NCBI GenBank assembly: GCA_020444245.1
Contig: JAHLLI010000014.1
Coordinates: 1 to 64,000, forward strand
Origin: Actinomycetales bacterium
GTDB lineage: Bacteria; Actinomycetota; Actinomycetes; Actinomycetales; Cellulomonadaceae
Length of the DNA stretch: 64,000 bases
Reading direction: 5' to 3'
The number at the start of each line of letters is the position of its first letter. The stretch's first letter is position 1. The notes under the pieces are model-generated. The model did not search any database. It saw only the letters and a list, made by a program, of their open reading frames with translations, and was not told the origin of the DNA. The translations under genes were made by a program, and so were the position numbers. This document shows positions 35,531 through 44,890 of this stretch, piece after piece.

Positions 35531-35634
35531 CACGCACAGCGGCTGATCGGGCGCTGCGGCGGCGCTCCCCGTACCTCGATCGCACGCGGGGCCGCCCGGG
35601 GCCTCGGCTCAGCAGGTCACACCCGCTGCCGGGC

Positions 35635-36639
35635 TCACCGCCGGCGCAGCCGGCGAACCACCTGCTTGGCCGCCGGAAGGCCGCGGTCCCAGGCCGCGTA
35701 CAGCACGCCGTTGAACGGGATGTCGATCGTGCCCGCCATGAGGTCCTCGTGCTTGGCGAAGCTCCGCTTGAACTCGCTGATGCCGTCGTTGAGCAGGCCG
35801 TTGAGGTCGTACCGCTCCAGCCCCGCCTCCCGGGCGAGGCGCACGGCGTGCCACTTGACCGGCGCGTTCGCGCGCGCCTTGCGCCCGGCGTCGTTCACGC
35901 CGCCGTACAGCTCGAAAGCCGTCCGGTCGGACGCGGCGCACCACACGAACGAGCACGGGGCGCCGTCCGCGAAGGCAGCCACCAGGAGCGACGCGTCGCC
36001 GAGCTCACGGTGGACCGCCCGGTAGTAGTCGTCCTCGTGCAGCGCGAACCCGGCGTGGGCCGCCGACTCCCGGTACAGGGCGATCACAGCGTCGAGCTCG
36101 TCGTCGGCCACGACCCGCCGGATCTCCACGCCACGCCCGCCCTTGCGCACGTCGGCGCGCGTCGTACGCCCGAGGTCCGCCATGAGCTCCTCGTCGCTGC
36201 GCGTCAGGTCGAGGATGAGCGTCGAGCGGCACAGGATCGTGCTGCGCGCCTGACGGGCACCCGCGACGCCCAGGTCGGTGCCGTCCGGCCAGTCCGGCTC
36301 GAAGGTGACGCCGATGCCCCGGACGTGCGTCGCGCACCAGTCGACGACCGCCTGCGCGACCTGACGACGCACCTCCGGCGAGCCGGCGCCGTCGGGTGCC
36401 ACCACCGGGCCACGCGGCACGTAGCTCAGGGCCCGGAAGGGCGGCGGGAGGCGCCGGACGAGCACCTGAGCGAGACCGAGCAGCGATCCGTCGGCGGACA
36501 CGACCCGCAGGCGGCGGGCGGTCCACGGCCCGAGGGCCTTCACCTCACCCCAGCCCCACAGCTGCAGCGGGTGGCCGCCGCCGGCGCGCACCTCGGCGTC
36601 CCAGGCCGCCCGGTCCTGCACCTCGGTCACGGTGGTCAC
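35635..36639 (-). CDS. FemX/FemAB-like peptidoglycan bridge aminoacyltransferase
   Basis: A 334-aa double-GNAT protein of the FemABX family: HPLQLWGWGEVK at the N-terminus, SYVPRGPVVAP, TLILDLTRSDEELMADLGRTTRADVRKGGRGVEIR, and a C-terminal YDLNGLLNDGISEFKRSFAKHEDLMAGT, the usual FKxxFG-like end. It would use aminoacyl-tRNA to add a residue to lipid II or a related acceptor. GTG 36639 is chosen over ATG 36690 because a purine-rich GAAGGGGG lies just upstream. It is divergent from the ATP-grasp gene, sharing its promoter region. Confidence 0.85.
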   Translation of the reverse strand: MTTVTEVQDRAAWDAEVRAGGGHPLQLWGWGEVKALGPWTARRLRVVSADGSLLGLAQVLVRRLPPPFRALSYVPRGPVVAPDGAGSPEVRRQVAQAVVDWCATHVRGIGVTFEPDWPDGTDLGVAGARQARSTILCRSTLILDLTRSDEELMADLGRTTRADVRKGGRGVEIRRVVADDELDAVIALYRESAAHAGFALHEDDYYRAVHRELGDASLLVAAFADGAPCSFVWCAASDRTAFELYGGVNDAGRKARANAPVKWHAVRLAREAGLERYDLNGLLNDGISEFKRSFAKHEDLMAGTIDIPFNGVLYAAWDRGLPAAKQVVRRLRRR

Positions 36640-36824
36640 GCCGCCGCCCCCTTCGTAGGTCTGCTCGATCGGGCCCGGCGACACTATCAACGCCGGGCGG
36701 CCACAAGCACGGCGGCGCCCGTGCCCGCCCGCCGAGCCCCGGTGCCGGACGGCTCCCCCGCTAGACTTCTACGGCCTTCGCCGGTGGCGTAGGCCCACCC
36801 CGACCCCGTGAAGGCGACCCACCC

Positions 36825-38066
36825 ATGCCGGCGGACCGTGACTTCGTCCCTGTGATCCTCGGCACCGGGCTCGGTGCGTACAACCTCGCCCGCTCCCTGC
36901 ACGAGGCGTTCGGTGTCCGTTCCGTCGCGCTCGGCCGGCACGCGCTGCGCGAGACCGCGCACTCCCGCATCGTCGCGGTGCGCGCCCGACGGGACTTCGA
37001 CGACGAGGAGGTCATCGTCTCGGCGCTCCAGGAGCTCGCCGACGAGCTCTCGCAGACGCACCCCGGGGCCCCGCTGCTCCTGCTGCCCACGATCGAGCAC
37101 TACACGAACGTCGTGCTCAGGCACCGCACGGAGCTCGACGACCGCTACCTCGTGCCGCTGCCCGATGCCGCGACGGCCGCGCGGGTCATGAACAAGACGG
37201 ACTTCTACGCGACGTGCGAGGCGCTCGGGGTCCCCCACCCGGAGTCGCTCGTCGTCGACGTCACCGCGCTGGACGACCCGCACCTGGGCGAGGACCTTCC
37301 GTTCGGGTATCCGGTGATCCTCAAGCCGTCGGACACCGACCGGTACCCGCGCCTGCGGTTCGAGGGCCACCAGAAGGTCTACCTGCTCGACGACGCCGCC
37401 GCGCTGCGCGACGTCGCGCGGAGGATCTACGCAGCCGGCTACGTCGGCGACCTGATCATCCAGGAGTACCTCTCCGGCGACGAGTCGGTGATGCGCGTCG
37501 CCAACACCTACTCCGACCGCGACGGCCGGGTGCGCCTGGTCTCGGTCGGGCAGGTCGCGCTCAGCGAGTACAACCCGGACCTGGTGGGGAACAACAACGC
37601 GATCGTCACCGTCCCCGGCCCGGACATCGCCGACTCCGTCCGCACCCTCCTCGACGGCATCGGTTACCACGGCTTCGCGAACGTCGACGTCATGCTGGAC
37701 AGGCGGACCGGCCTGTCCAAGATCCTCGAGGTCAACCTCCGCCCCGGCGCGACCGCCTTCTACACGATGGCTGCGGGCGGCAACCTCGCCCGCTGCGCCG
37801 CCGACGAGCTCGTGCTGGGTCGCCGGGTGTCGCCGTTCGCGACGACCGCGGAGCGGTTGTGGCTCAACGTGCCGTACGCGGTCGCCCGCTGGTTCGCCCC
37901 GGCGTCCACGCGCGGCGTCCTGCGCCGCGCGGGACGGGCCGGCCGGGTGCACACGTTGCGCTACGGCCCCGACCTGTCGCTGCGCCGCCGTGTCGACATC
38001 GCCCGCATCGACCTGCGCCACACGCTGGACTACGTCAAGTTCTCCGGGCACCGTCTGAACCACTGA
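36825..38066 (+). CDS. ATP-grasp carboxylate-amine ligase, D-aspartate-ligase-like
   Basis: A 413-aa ATP-grasp protein: N-terminal VILGTGLGAYNLARSLHEAFG, PTIEHYTNVV, MNKTDFYATCEALGVPHPES, FGYPVILKPSDTDRY, and metal site FANVDVMLDRRTG...ILEVNLRPGATAFY. This order resembles D-aspartate ligases that attach a D-amino acid to the diamino acid of peptidoglycan. Cellulomonas walls are A4beta (Orn with D-Glu or D-Asp), so this is a good candidate for the bridge ligase. A TAGACT -10 sits at 36771-36776 and GTGAAGG upstream may be the SD. Confidence 0.8.
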   Translation: MPADRDFVPVILGTGLGAYNLARSLHEAFGVRSVALGRHALRETAHSRIVAVRARRDFDDEEVIVSALQELADELSQTHPGAPLLLLPTIEHYTNVVLRHRTELDDRYLVPLPDAATAARVMNKTDFYATCEALGVPHPESLVVDVTALDDPHLGEDLPFGYPVILKPSDTDRYPRLRFEGHQKVYLLDDAAALRDVARRIYAAGYVGDLIIQEYLSGDESVMRVANTYSDRDGRVRLVSVGQVALSEYNPDLVGNNNAIVTVPGPDIADSVRTLLDGIGYHGFANVDVMLDRRTGLSKILEVNLRPGATAFYTMAAGGNLARCAADELVLGRRVSPFATTAERLWLNVPYAVARWFAPASTRGVLRRAGRAGRVHTLRYGPDLSLRRRVDIARIDLRHTLDYVKFSGHRLNH

Positions 38067-38069
38067 CGC

Positions 38070-38098
38070 GCCGCAGGCACGACCGCCGCGTCTGCGGC
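38070..38098. terminator. Hairpin between convergent ATP-grasp and DegT-like genes
   Basis: GCCGCAG and CTGCGGC are perfect 7-bp arms around 15 nt, right after the ATP-grasp stop. No T-run. Confidence 0.35.
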
Positions 38099-38116
38099 TC
38101 CGCCCGGCGGGCAGGC

Positions 38117-39313
38117 TCAGGCGTGCAGTGCCGCCCGGACGAGCGCCGAGATCCGGGTCGCCTCGGGCTCGGTGACGCGCGTGGGCAGGTTGACCACGCG
38201 CTCCACGAGGTCGCGCGTCACCTGCAGCGCAGGGTCCGCCGGGTCGTACCCGTAGCGCCCCGGCTCGGTCACCCCGGGGAACAGCGCCGGCCGGTACCAC
38301 CGCCCCGCGTACACACCCTGACCGCCGAGCTCGGCGACCAGCCGCTCCGCCGTCGCACCGTCAGCCGCGAAGAACGGGAAGCGGACGAGCGGCGTCGCGC
38401 CTGCGACCGCACCGGGGACCTCCACCAGACCCGCGAGCTCGCGCAGATAGGTCGCGACGACCGCGGCCCGCGCCGCCTCGATCTCGTCCAGGCGGCCCAA
38501 CGCCACGGCCGCCTGCGCGCTGACCCAGTCCGAGGGGGCCATGGGCCGGTAGGGCAGCCCGCCGCGCAGCTCGACGGGTGCGATCGCCGGCTCGAACACC
38601 CTCGCCGCCGCCAGGGCGCGGCGCGTCCCGCGGCCCAGCGCACCGGGGACGCGATTCAGCACGCGCACCTGGTTCCGGTACGTGCGGGCGGCGAGGTCGA
38701 GGCGAGTGCCGATGGGGGGCAGCCCCGCGAGGTCGCCTGCGACGCGTGCGCGCAGCGCCGGGTCCGCCAGGTCCGGGCTGACCCAGACCGCCCCGCCGAA
38801 CCGGGTGGGCAGCATCTTCTCCACACCGAAGGAGTGGATCGAGACGTCGGCGAGGGGGACGCCCTCGGTGCCGGTCGCCATCCGACCCGCGCAGTGCGCC
38901 GCGTCCTCGACCAGCAGCGCGCCGGCGGCATGGGCGGACGCGCGCAGCCGCTCCGCGTTGCCCGTGTCGACGATGCCGAAGGTGTGCTGGAGCATGACCG
39001 CGCGCGCCGTGTCCGGGACGGTGAGCCTCCCGCCGTCGATCGCGACGCTGTCGCGGGCGACGTCGGCGTACACCGGGCGCAGACCCGCCGCCAGGATCGG
39101 GTCGACCGCCGTCGAGCACGTGAACGCCTGCGTGACCACGTCGCCGGCACCCCGCGCAGCCTCGATCGCCTCGAACACGACCTGCATGCCGTACCGGGCC
39201 TTGAAGACGAGGAACCAGTCGGCCGGACTGGTGCCGGTCCGCCGGGCGAGGGCGGACGTGACGTCCTGGTGGGGGTTGACCCCCGTCACACCGAGCTGCG
39301 CCCCGAGCGCCAT
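38117..39313 (-). CDS. DegT/DnrJ/EryC1/StrS-family aminotransferase-like protein
   Basis: A 398-aa PLP-fold protein. VTQAFTCSTAVDPILAAGLRPVYADV, EDAAHCAG (cofactor Asp) and SIHSFGVEKMLPTRFGGAVW (likely Schiff-base Lys) are family motifs. These enzymes usually transaminate nucleotide sugars; here the sugar is unknown. GGGAGTGACC precedes ATG 39313. Its position between the ATP-grasp ligase and DUF3000 suggests a wall or surface-glycan role, by context only. Confidence 0.85.
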   Translation of the reverse strand: MALGAQLGVTGVNPHQDVTSALARRTGTSPADWFLVFKARYGMQVVFEAIEAARGAGDVVTQAFTCSTAVDPILAAGLRPVYADVARDSVAIDGGRLTVPDTARAVMLQHTFGIVDTGNAERLRASAHAAGALLVEDAAHCAGRMATGTEGVPLADVSIHSFGVEKMLPTRFGGAVWVSPDLADPALRARVAGDLAGLPPIGTRLDLAARTYRNQVRVLNRVPGALGRGTRRALAAARVFEPAIAPVELRGGLPYRPMAPSDWVSAQAAVALGRLDEIEAARAAVVATYLRELAGLVEVPGAVAGATPLVRFPFFAADGATAERLVAELGGQGVYAGRWYRPALFPGVTEPGRYGYDPADPALQVTRDLVERVVNLPTRVTEPEATRISALVRAALHA

Positions 39314-39410
39314 GGTCACTCCCGTCCGACGACGCCGGTCAGCGTAGTGCCGACGCGTGACCGGCGCGCCTCCCCGCGCGCCGCTCCCGGGAGCGCGGCG
39401 CACCGCGACG

Positions 39411-39416
39411 TACGCT
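39411..39416 (+). promoter_or_regulatory. -10 hexamer (TACGCT), leaderless, for DUF3000
   Basis: TACGCT ends 6 nt before GTG 39423 and 9 nt before ATG 39426. Confidence 0.5.
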
Positions 39417-39425
39417 GCCGACGTG

Positions 39426-39983
39426 ATGACCGCACCGGGCACCCCCAGTCCGTTCGTGCAGGCCCTGCATGCGCTGCGTGAACGGCGGCTGCGGGCAGAG
39501 GTGCGTCTGACCGAGGTGCCCGCACCTACCAGGATCGCCCCGTACGCGGTCGCGCTCAGTGCGGAGATCGACGCGGACGGCAGCGGCGAGGACGTCGGCT
39601 CGGGCCGCTTCGTGCTCCTGCACGACCCCGCCGGCCAGGAGGCCTGGAACGGCACGTTCCGGGTGGTCACGCTCAGCCGCGCGATCGTCGAGGCGGAGCT
39701 CGGCGGCGACCCGATGCTCTGCGCCGCGGCCTGGAGCTGGGTCACGGACGCGCTCGAGGACACCCCGTACCACTCGCTCGGGGGCACGGTGACCCAGGTC
39801 GTCTCGCAGTCCTTCGGTGCCCTGCACGAGCGCCCCGACACCGTCGAGGTCGAGGTGCGCGCCTCGTGGACACCTGAGGGCGACATCGGCGCCCACCTGC
39901 AGGCCTGGGCCACCGTGCTCTGCACGGCGGCGGGCCTGCCGCCGCTGCCGGACGGGGTCACAGCTCTCTCGCGGCACCGCTGA
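39426..39983 (+). CDS. DUF3000 family protein
   Basis: A 185-aa cytoplasmic protein conserved in actinobacteria next to RNase D. It shows PFVQALHALRERRLRAEVRLTEVPAPTRIAPYAVALSAE, SGRFVLLHDPAGQEAWNGTFRVVTLSRA, and DIGAHLQAWATVLCTAAGLPPLPDGVTAL. No reaction is known. ATG 39426 or GTG 39423 may be the start; both fit the leaderless -10. Confidence 0.9.
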   Translation: MTAPGTPSPFVQALHALRERRLRAEVRLTEVPAPTRIAPYAVALSAEIDADGSGEDVGSGRFVLLHDPAGQEAWNGTFRVVTLSRAIVEAELGGDPMLCAAAWSWVTDALEDTPYHSLGGTVTQVVSQSFGALHERPDTVEVEVRASWTPEGDIGAHLQAWATVLCTAAGLPPLPDGVTALSRHR

Positions 39984-40065
39984 CTCTCACCCGCTGCGGC
40001 ACCTCAAGGGCCTGGGGGGCACTGCCGATAACCAGGGCAACGACCGACCCGCCCCTGGAGCCCCC

Positions 40066-40593
40066 GTGAGCGTCGAGCAGGTTCGCACCACCCAGGCCGT
40101 CCGCGGCACGGTCCGACCGGCTGCGCGCCCGCACGCGCCGTTCCCGCCCTCGCAGCGCAGCGCGCCCCGGGAGAACGGCGCGGTCTGCCTGGTGCTCCCG
40201 GAGATCGCCGAGGGCGACGCCCCCGTCCTGGTCCGCAACCTGCGCCGTCGCGACTCGGCCCACGCCGTGCTGCTCGCCCGCACCGCGGGTCGTCGTGAGC
40301 TGGTCACGCTGCTCGGCGGTGGGATCCGCGGCGCCCTGACCACGGAGGCGTCCGGTTCGGTGAACGGGGCGGCCCAGGCCGCCGTGCACCGCGCCGGTCC
40401 CGAGCTCACCGCCCGGGAGCTCGGCGTGCTCGAGCTGGTGGCCGACGGCAACTCGAACCGCGAGATCGGTGAGGCGCTCGAGCTGAGCGCGCTGACGGTC
40501 AAGAGCCACCTCGCCCGGATCTCCCGCAAGATCGGCACCGGTGACCGGGCCGAGATGGTCGCGTACGCGATCCGCAACCAGCTGCTCGCCTGA
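40066..40593 (+). CDS. LuxR-type helix-turn-helix regulator
   Basis: A 175-aa protein. The C-terminal 65 residues are a LuxR/FixJ DNA-binding domain: ELTARELGVLELVADGNSNREIGEALELSALTVKSHLARISRKIGTGDRAEMVAYAIR. The N-terminal part lacks the phospho-acceptor Asp of a receiver domain and no autoinducer-binding domain is visible, so it is an orphan regulator conserved at this locus between DUF3000 and RNase D. GGAG lies 5 nt before GTG 40066. Confidence 0.88.
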   Translation: MSVEQVRTTQAVRGTVRPAARPHAPFPPSQRSAPRENGAVCLVLPEIAEGDAPVLVRNLRRRDSAHAVLLARTAGRRELVTLLGGGIRGALTTEASGSVNGAAQAAVHRAGPELTARELGVLELVADGNSNREIGEALELSALTVKSHLARISRKIGTGDRAEMVAYAIRNQLLA

Positions 40594-40616
40594 CACGCGC
40601 GGCCCGCGCGAGGGCC

Positions 40617-40622
40617 TAAGTT
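40617..40622 (+). promoter_or_regulatory. -10 hexamer (TAAGTT), leaderless, for RNase D
   Basis: TAAGTT ends 6 nt before ATG 40629. Confidence 0.5.
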
Positions 40623-40628
40623 GGGACC

Positions 40629-41858
40629 ATGCACGACGACGCCGGCCCGCAGGAGCCGGCAGTCGTCCCCCTTGACGAGCCCGCCGATGGCGTGCCCGAC
40701 GTCGTCGTGGCCGACGCCGATCTCACCCGTGCGGTACAGGCGCTGGCAGGGGGGTCAGGACCCACGGCGGTCGACGCCGAGCGCGCCTCCGGCTACCGGT
40801 ACGGGCAGCGGACCTACCTCGTGCAGATCCGGCGGGCGGGGGCCGGCACCTGGCTGATCGACCCGATCGCCCAGCCGGACCTCTCCGCCGTCTCCGACGC
40901 GTTGCGCGGTTCGCAGTGGGTGCTGCACGCCGCGTCGCAGGACCTGCCCGGCCTCGCCGAGCAGCAGATGGTGCCCGACGCGATCTTCGACACCGAGCTG
41001 GCCGCTCGGCTGCTGGGCATGCCCCGCGTCGGGCTGGCGGCCGTGGTCGCCGACACGCTCGGACGGGGCCTGGCCAAGGAGCACTCCGCGGTCGACTGGT
41101 CCACCCGCCCGCTGCACCCCGACTGGCTGCGGTACGCCGCCCTCGACGTCGAGCTCCTGGTCGAGGTCCGCGACGTGCTCGCCGGCCGTCTCGAGGAGGC
41201 CGGGAAGGCCGAGTGGGCACGCCAGGAGTTCGAGGCCGTGCGAACCGCCCCGCTGCCCGCGCCGCGGGTGGACCCGTGGCGGCGCACGTCCGGCCTGCAC
41301 GCGGTGCGCAGCACGCGCGGGCTCGCCGTCGTCCGCTCGCTGTGGGAGGCCCGCGACGCGGACGCACGCCGGCGGGACATCTCCCCCGGCCGGGTGCTGC
41401 CCGACGCCGCGATCGTCGCCGCCGCGCAGGCCCTGCCGAGAACGGTCGCCGACCTCGTCGCTCTCAAGCAGTTCTCGGGCAAGGGCACCCGGCGCCGGGC
41501 GGATCAGTGGTTCGCCGCGGTGGATCAGGCGCTCGCGCTCCCCGAACGCGCGCTGCCCTCGTTGCGCGGTCCGGGGACCCCCGGGCCGCCGCCGCAGCGG
41601 GTCTGGAAGGAGCGCGACCCCGCGGCCGCTGCGCGCCTCGTCGCCGCCAAGGCCGTGATCGCCGAGGCCGCCGAGACCTACCGCGTCCCGGCCGAGAACC
41701 TGCTCCAGCCCGACCTGCTGCGACGCACGTGCTGGAGCCCCCCGGAGCCACTGAGCCGCACCGGCGTGCAGGACGCCCTCCTGGACGGGGGCGCGCGCCC
41801 GTGGCAGGTCGATCTGCTCGCCGGGCCGCTCGCTGAGGCGCTTGTTACCCTCGGGTAG
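40629..41858 (+). CDS. rnd: Ribonuclease D with HRDC domain
   Basis: A 409-aa 3'-5' exoribonuclease. The DEDD residues are seen in VDAERASGYRYGQ, LHAASQDLPGL and YAALDVELLVEV. An HRDC domain follows (LPRTVADLVALKQFSGKGTRRRADQW), and a second helical C-terminal domain (residues 320-405) completes the protein. It trims tRNA and other RNA 3' ends. Confidence 0.92.
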   Translation: MHDDAGPQEPAVVPLDEPADGVPDVVVADADLTRAVQALAGGSGPTAVDAERASGYRYGQRTYLVQIRRAGAGTWLIDPIAQPDLSAVSDALRGSQWVLHAASQDLPGLAEQQMVPDAIFDTELAARLLGMPRVGLAAVVADTLGRGLAKEHSAVDWSTRPLHPDWLRYAALDVELLVEVRDVLAGRLEEAGKAEWARQEFEAVRTAPLPAPRVDPWRRTSGLHAVRSTRGLAVVRSLWEARDADARRRDISPGRVLPDAAIVAAAQALPRTVADLVALKQFSGKGTRRRADQWFAAVDQALALPERALPSLRGPGTPGPPPQRVWKERDPAAAARLVAAKAVIAEAAETYRVPAENLLQPDLLRRTCWSPPEPLSRTGVQDALLDGGARPWQVDLLAGPLAEALVTLG

Positions 41859-41908
41859 CCCTGGACGCCGCGGTCGAGACGGCGGTCCGACGCACCTGGA
41901 GGGACGCC

Positions 41909-43981
41909 GTGGCCGAGCCTGAGGAGAGAGTCACACGCGCGTACGTCACGGACGTGGCGACGGCGGGTGGCACGGTCGCGCTGCTTCGCCTCGACAACGG
42001 CCTCGACAAGCCCCTGACGCTCGGCCCGCAGGGCCTGGCCGCCCTGCATGAGACCCTGCTCGAGCAGCGACGCCGCGCGGCGGTCGGACAGATCCAGGCG
42101 GTCGCGATCACCGGCCGTCCCGGCCATCTGTGCGCGGGCGCCGACCTGACCACGATCGGGCGCATCACCGACCGTGGCCGCGCGGCCGAGATCGCCAGGC
42201 TCGGTCACGACGCCCTGCGTCTGCTCGGCGAGCTCGGCGTGCCGAGCTTCGCGCTGATCGGCGGGCTCGCGCTGGGCGGGGGCCTGGAGATCGCCCTGCA
42301 CTGCACCTACCGGACCGTCGCCGCCGGCACGCGGGCCCTCGCACTCCCCGAGGCCCTCCTGGGCCTGGTCCCGGGCTGGGGTGGTTGCTACCTGCTGCCG
42401 CGACTGGTCGGCACGGCCGAGGCGTACCGGATCATCCTGGACAACCCGCTGGCCGGGAACCGCCTCACCGACGCCACGACCGCCGCCCGGATCGGGCTGG
42501 TCGACGAGGTGCTGCCCGACGAGGGCTTCGTCGAGGCCTCGCTGGAGTGGGCCGGCGAGGTCCTGGAGGGACGGGCCGTGCCCCGCCGGCCGCTCGACGA
42601 CCCGGCGACCTGGGTGCGCGAGACCGCCGCCGCACGCGACCGTCTGGAGCGCCGCCTGCACGGCGCCGCGCCGGCGCCCTACCGCGCGCTGGACCTCGTC
42701 GCGGCAGCGCGCACCCGGGACCGTGACGCCGGCTTCGCAGCCGAGGACGAGGCGCTGACCGACCTGATCGGCACCGACCAGCTGCGCGCCGGCCTGTACG
42801 CGAGCGACCTGACCACCCGGCGCGCCCGGACCACTGCCGGCGCGCCCGACCCGGCCCTGGCGACGACAGTCCGGCAGGTCGGGATCGTCGGGGCCGGCCT
42901 GATGGCCGCGCAGCTCGCTGTCGCACTCGGCGGCCGCCTCCAGGTCCCGGTCCGGATGCGCGAGGTCGACGAGGAGCGGGCCGCGGCCGGCCGGCAGCGC
43001 GTCGCCGACCTGGTCACCCGCCAGGTGCGGCGCGGCCGCCTGCGCCAGGAGGCCGCCGAGCGCATGCTCGCCGAGATCACGGTGGGCACCGACCTGGGCG
43101 ACCTGGCGGGATCCGACCTGGTCGTGGAGGCGGTCACCGAGGTCCTCGACGTCAAGCGCGCGGTGTTCGGCGAGCTCGAGGACGTCGTGGCGCCCGACGC
43201 CGTGCTGGCCACCAACACCTCGGCGCTGTCCGTCGCGGCGATGGCCGAGGGACTGCGCCGACCGGACCGCGTGGTGGGGTTGCACTTCTTCAACCCGGTC
43301 GCCCAGATGCGCCTGGTCGAGGTGGTGCGGGCCGCGCAGACCTCGCCGTCGGCGCTCGCCACGGCGGTCTCGGTCGCGCGCGACACCGGCAAGACCGCGG
43401 TGATCGTGGCGGACCGTCCCGGCTTCGTCGTCAACCGGCTCCTGCTGCGCGAGCTCGCGCAGGTGCTGCACTCGGCCGAGACGGGCACGCCCGTGGAGGT
43501 CGTCGACGCCGCACTGCGTCCCCTCGGTCTACCGATGGGACCGTTCGCCCTGCTCCAGCTCGTGGGCCTGCCGGTGGCGCTGCACGTGCTGGAGTCCCTG
43601 CACGAGGACCTCGGTGAGCGCTACCCGCTGTCCCCGGGGCTCGCTGCGCTGTCCGCGGCCGGGCGCCGGGTGGTGCCCGAGCCCGACGGGTCCGGGCGCG
43701 AGGCGGACGTGGACCCGTCGATCCAGGAGGCGTTCGGCGCGCCGGGCGGACCCGGTGCGATGACGGCCTCCGGCGTGCTGGACTCCGTGCTGGCCGCGCT
43801 GGCCGAGGAGGTCGGCCTCATGCTGGACGAGGGCGTCGTGGTCTCCCCCGAGCAGATCGACCTGGCGATGATCCTGGGCGCGGGCTTCCCGTTCCACCTC
43901 GGCGGCCTGCTGCCGCACCTGGACCGCTCGGGCTGGTCGCAGCGGGTGGTCGGGCGTCGTCTGCTGCCCGAGCTCGGCTGA
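41909..43981 (+). CDS. Bifunctional enoyl-CoA hydratase/3-hydroxyacyl-CoA dehydrogenase
   Basis: A 690-aa FadB-like fusion. The N-terminal crotonase has ITGRPGHLCAGADL and IGGLALGGGLEIAL (oxyanion hole). The HAD part has GIVGAGLMAAQLA (NAD motif, about residue 327), NTSALSV and GLHFFNPVAQMRLVEVV with the catalytic His. It performs two steps of fatty-acid beta-oxidation. GTG 41909 follows GGAGGGAC. The thiolase partner is not adjacent. Confidence 0.93.
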   Translation: MAEPEERVTRAYVTDVATAGGTVALLRLDNGLDKPLTLGPQGLAALHETLLEQRRRAAVGQIQAVAITGRPGHLCAGADLTTIGRITDRGRAAEIARLGHDALRLLGELGVPSFALIGGLALGGGLEIALHCTYRTVAAGTRALALPEALLGLVPGWGGCYLLPRLVGTAEAYRIILDNPLAGNRLTDATTAARIGLVDEVLPDEGFVEASLEWAGEVLEGRAVPRRPLDDPATWVRETAAARDRLERRLHGAAPAPYRALDLVAAARTRDRDAGFAAEDEALTDLIGTDQLRAGLYASDLTTRRARTTAGAPDPALATTVRQVGIVGAGLMAAQLAVALGGRLQVPVRMREVDEERAAAGRQRVADLVTRQVRRGRLRQEAAERMLAEITVGTDLGDLAGSDLVVEAVTEVLDVKRAVFGELEDVVAPDAVLATNTSALSVAAMAEGLRRPDRVVGLHFFNPVAQMRLVEVVRAAQTSPSALATAVSVARDTGKTAVIVADRPGFVVNRLLLRELAQVLHSAETGTPVEVVDAALRPLGLPMGPFALLQLVGLPVALHVLESLHEDLGERYPLSPGLAALSAAGRRVVPEPDGSGREADVDPSIQEAFGAPGGPGAMTASGVLDSVLAALAEEVGLMLDEGVVVSPEQIDLAMILGAGFPFHLGGLLPHLDRSGWSQRVVGRRLLPELG

Positions 43982-43990
43982 GCGACGGCG

Positions 43991-44791
43991 CTAGGCGACG
44001 GCCAGCCCGCTCGCGCGCAGCTGGATCCGCACCCGCTCCATCACGTCGACGTCCGGCTCCTCCGTGAGCTCGAGCCGGTACTCGGCGCCCAGGGTGTGCC
44101 ACACCTCGCGGCCGGTCTGGTCGAACGGCAGCACCTCGACGCGCTCGACGTTCTCCAGGCCAGACAGGTGGTCACCGACGGCGGCCACGTTGTCCCAGGC
44201 GTCGGTCAGCCCCGGCACCACGACGAACCGCGCCCACACCCTCGTGCCCCGGTCGGCGAGCCGGCGGGCGAACTCCAGGGTGGGTGCGAGGTCACGCCCG
44301 GTGACCGAGTGGTACACGTCGGGCAGCCCGGACTTGACGTCCAGCAGCACCAGGTCCGTGTCGTCCAGCATGGGCTCGGTCGCCCGGCGGCCGAGGTACC
44401 CGGAGGTGTCCAGGGCGGTGTGCAGCCCGGCCTCCTTGGCACCGCGCAGCACGCGGGCGACGAAGGCCGGCTGGAGCAGCGGCTCGCCACCGGAGACGGT
44501 CAGCCCGCCTCCCCCGGCGACCAGCAGCGGGGCGTCACGCTCGATCCGCGCCAGGGCGGAGTCGATGGTGTGCAGGGCGCCGTCGCGCATCAGCCACGCG
44601 TCCGGGCCGTGGCAGTACTGGCACCGCAACGGGCACCCCGACAGCCGCAGCACCAGCCGCGTCCCGGGTCCGTCCGCGTCCGTCGACCGGTCCCACGAGT
44701 GCACCGAGCCGATCTCGCCGGCGCGCAGCGCGGCCATCTGGGTCGCTCGGCCGTCCTCGCAACAGGTCGACCTCTCGCTCAGGACGCTCAT
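43991..44791 (-). CDS. pflA: Pyruvate formate-lyase activating enzyme
   Basis: A 266-aa radical SAM protein. The cluster motif is RLSGCPLRCQYCHGPD (CxxxCxxC), followed by GGGLTVSGGEPLLQPAF and TALDTSGYLG. It installs the glycyl radical on PflB. AGGAGG (complement of 44796-44801) precedes ATG 44791. It lies 143 bp after pflB on the same strand with a hairpin between. Confidence 0.94.
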   Translation of the reverse strand: MSVLSERSTCCEDGRATQMAALRAGEIGSVHSWDRSTDADGPGTRLVLRLSGCPLRCQYCHGPDAWLMRDGALHTIDSALARIERDAPLLVAGGGGLTVSGGEPLLQPAFVARVLRGAKEAGLHTALDTSGYLGRRATEPMLDDTDLVLLDVKSGLPDVYHSVTGRDLAPTLEFARRLADRGTRVWARFVVVPGLTDAWDNVAAVGDHLSGLENVERVEVLPFDQTGREVWHTLGAEYRLELTEEPDVDVMERVRIQLRASGLAVA

Positions 44792-44890
44792 CGGTCCTCC
44801 TGCCGGTCCGCTCGGTGCTGCCATTGTGCAACCCGACCTCGGGCCCGGAGGGGGACCTGTCGGCCGGGGGTGACCAGGTCGGTACGTGCG

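Noticed and set aside
35271-35585. Short ORFs inside the dispersed repeat (also 54480-54872)
   Set aside because: Parts look alike in both copies because the DNA is alike, but the frame shifts between copies and no start or domain is shared.
40066-40593. LuxR-type regulator as receptor for the LuxI-like product
   Set aside because: It is 28 kb away, has no autoinducer-binding domain, and sits in a conserved DUF3000-RNase D setting.
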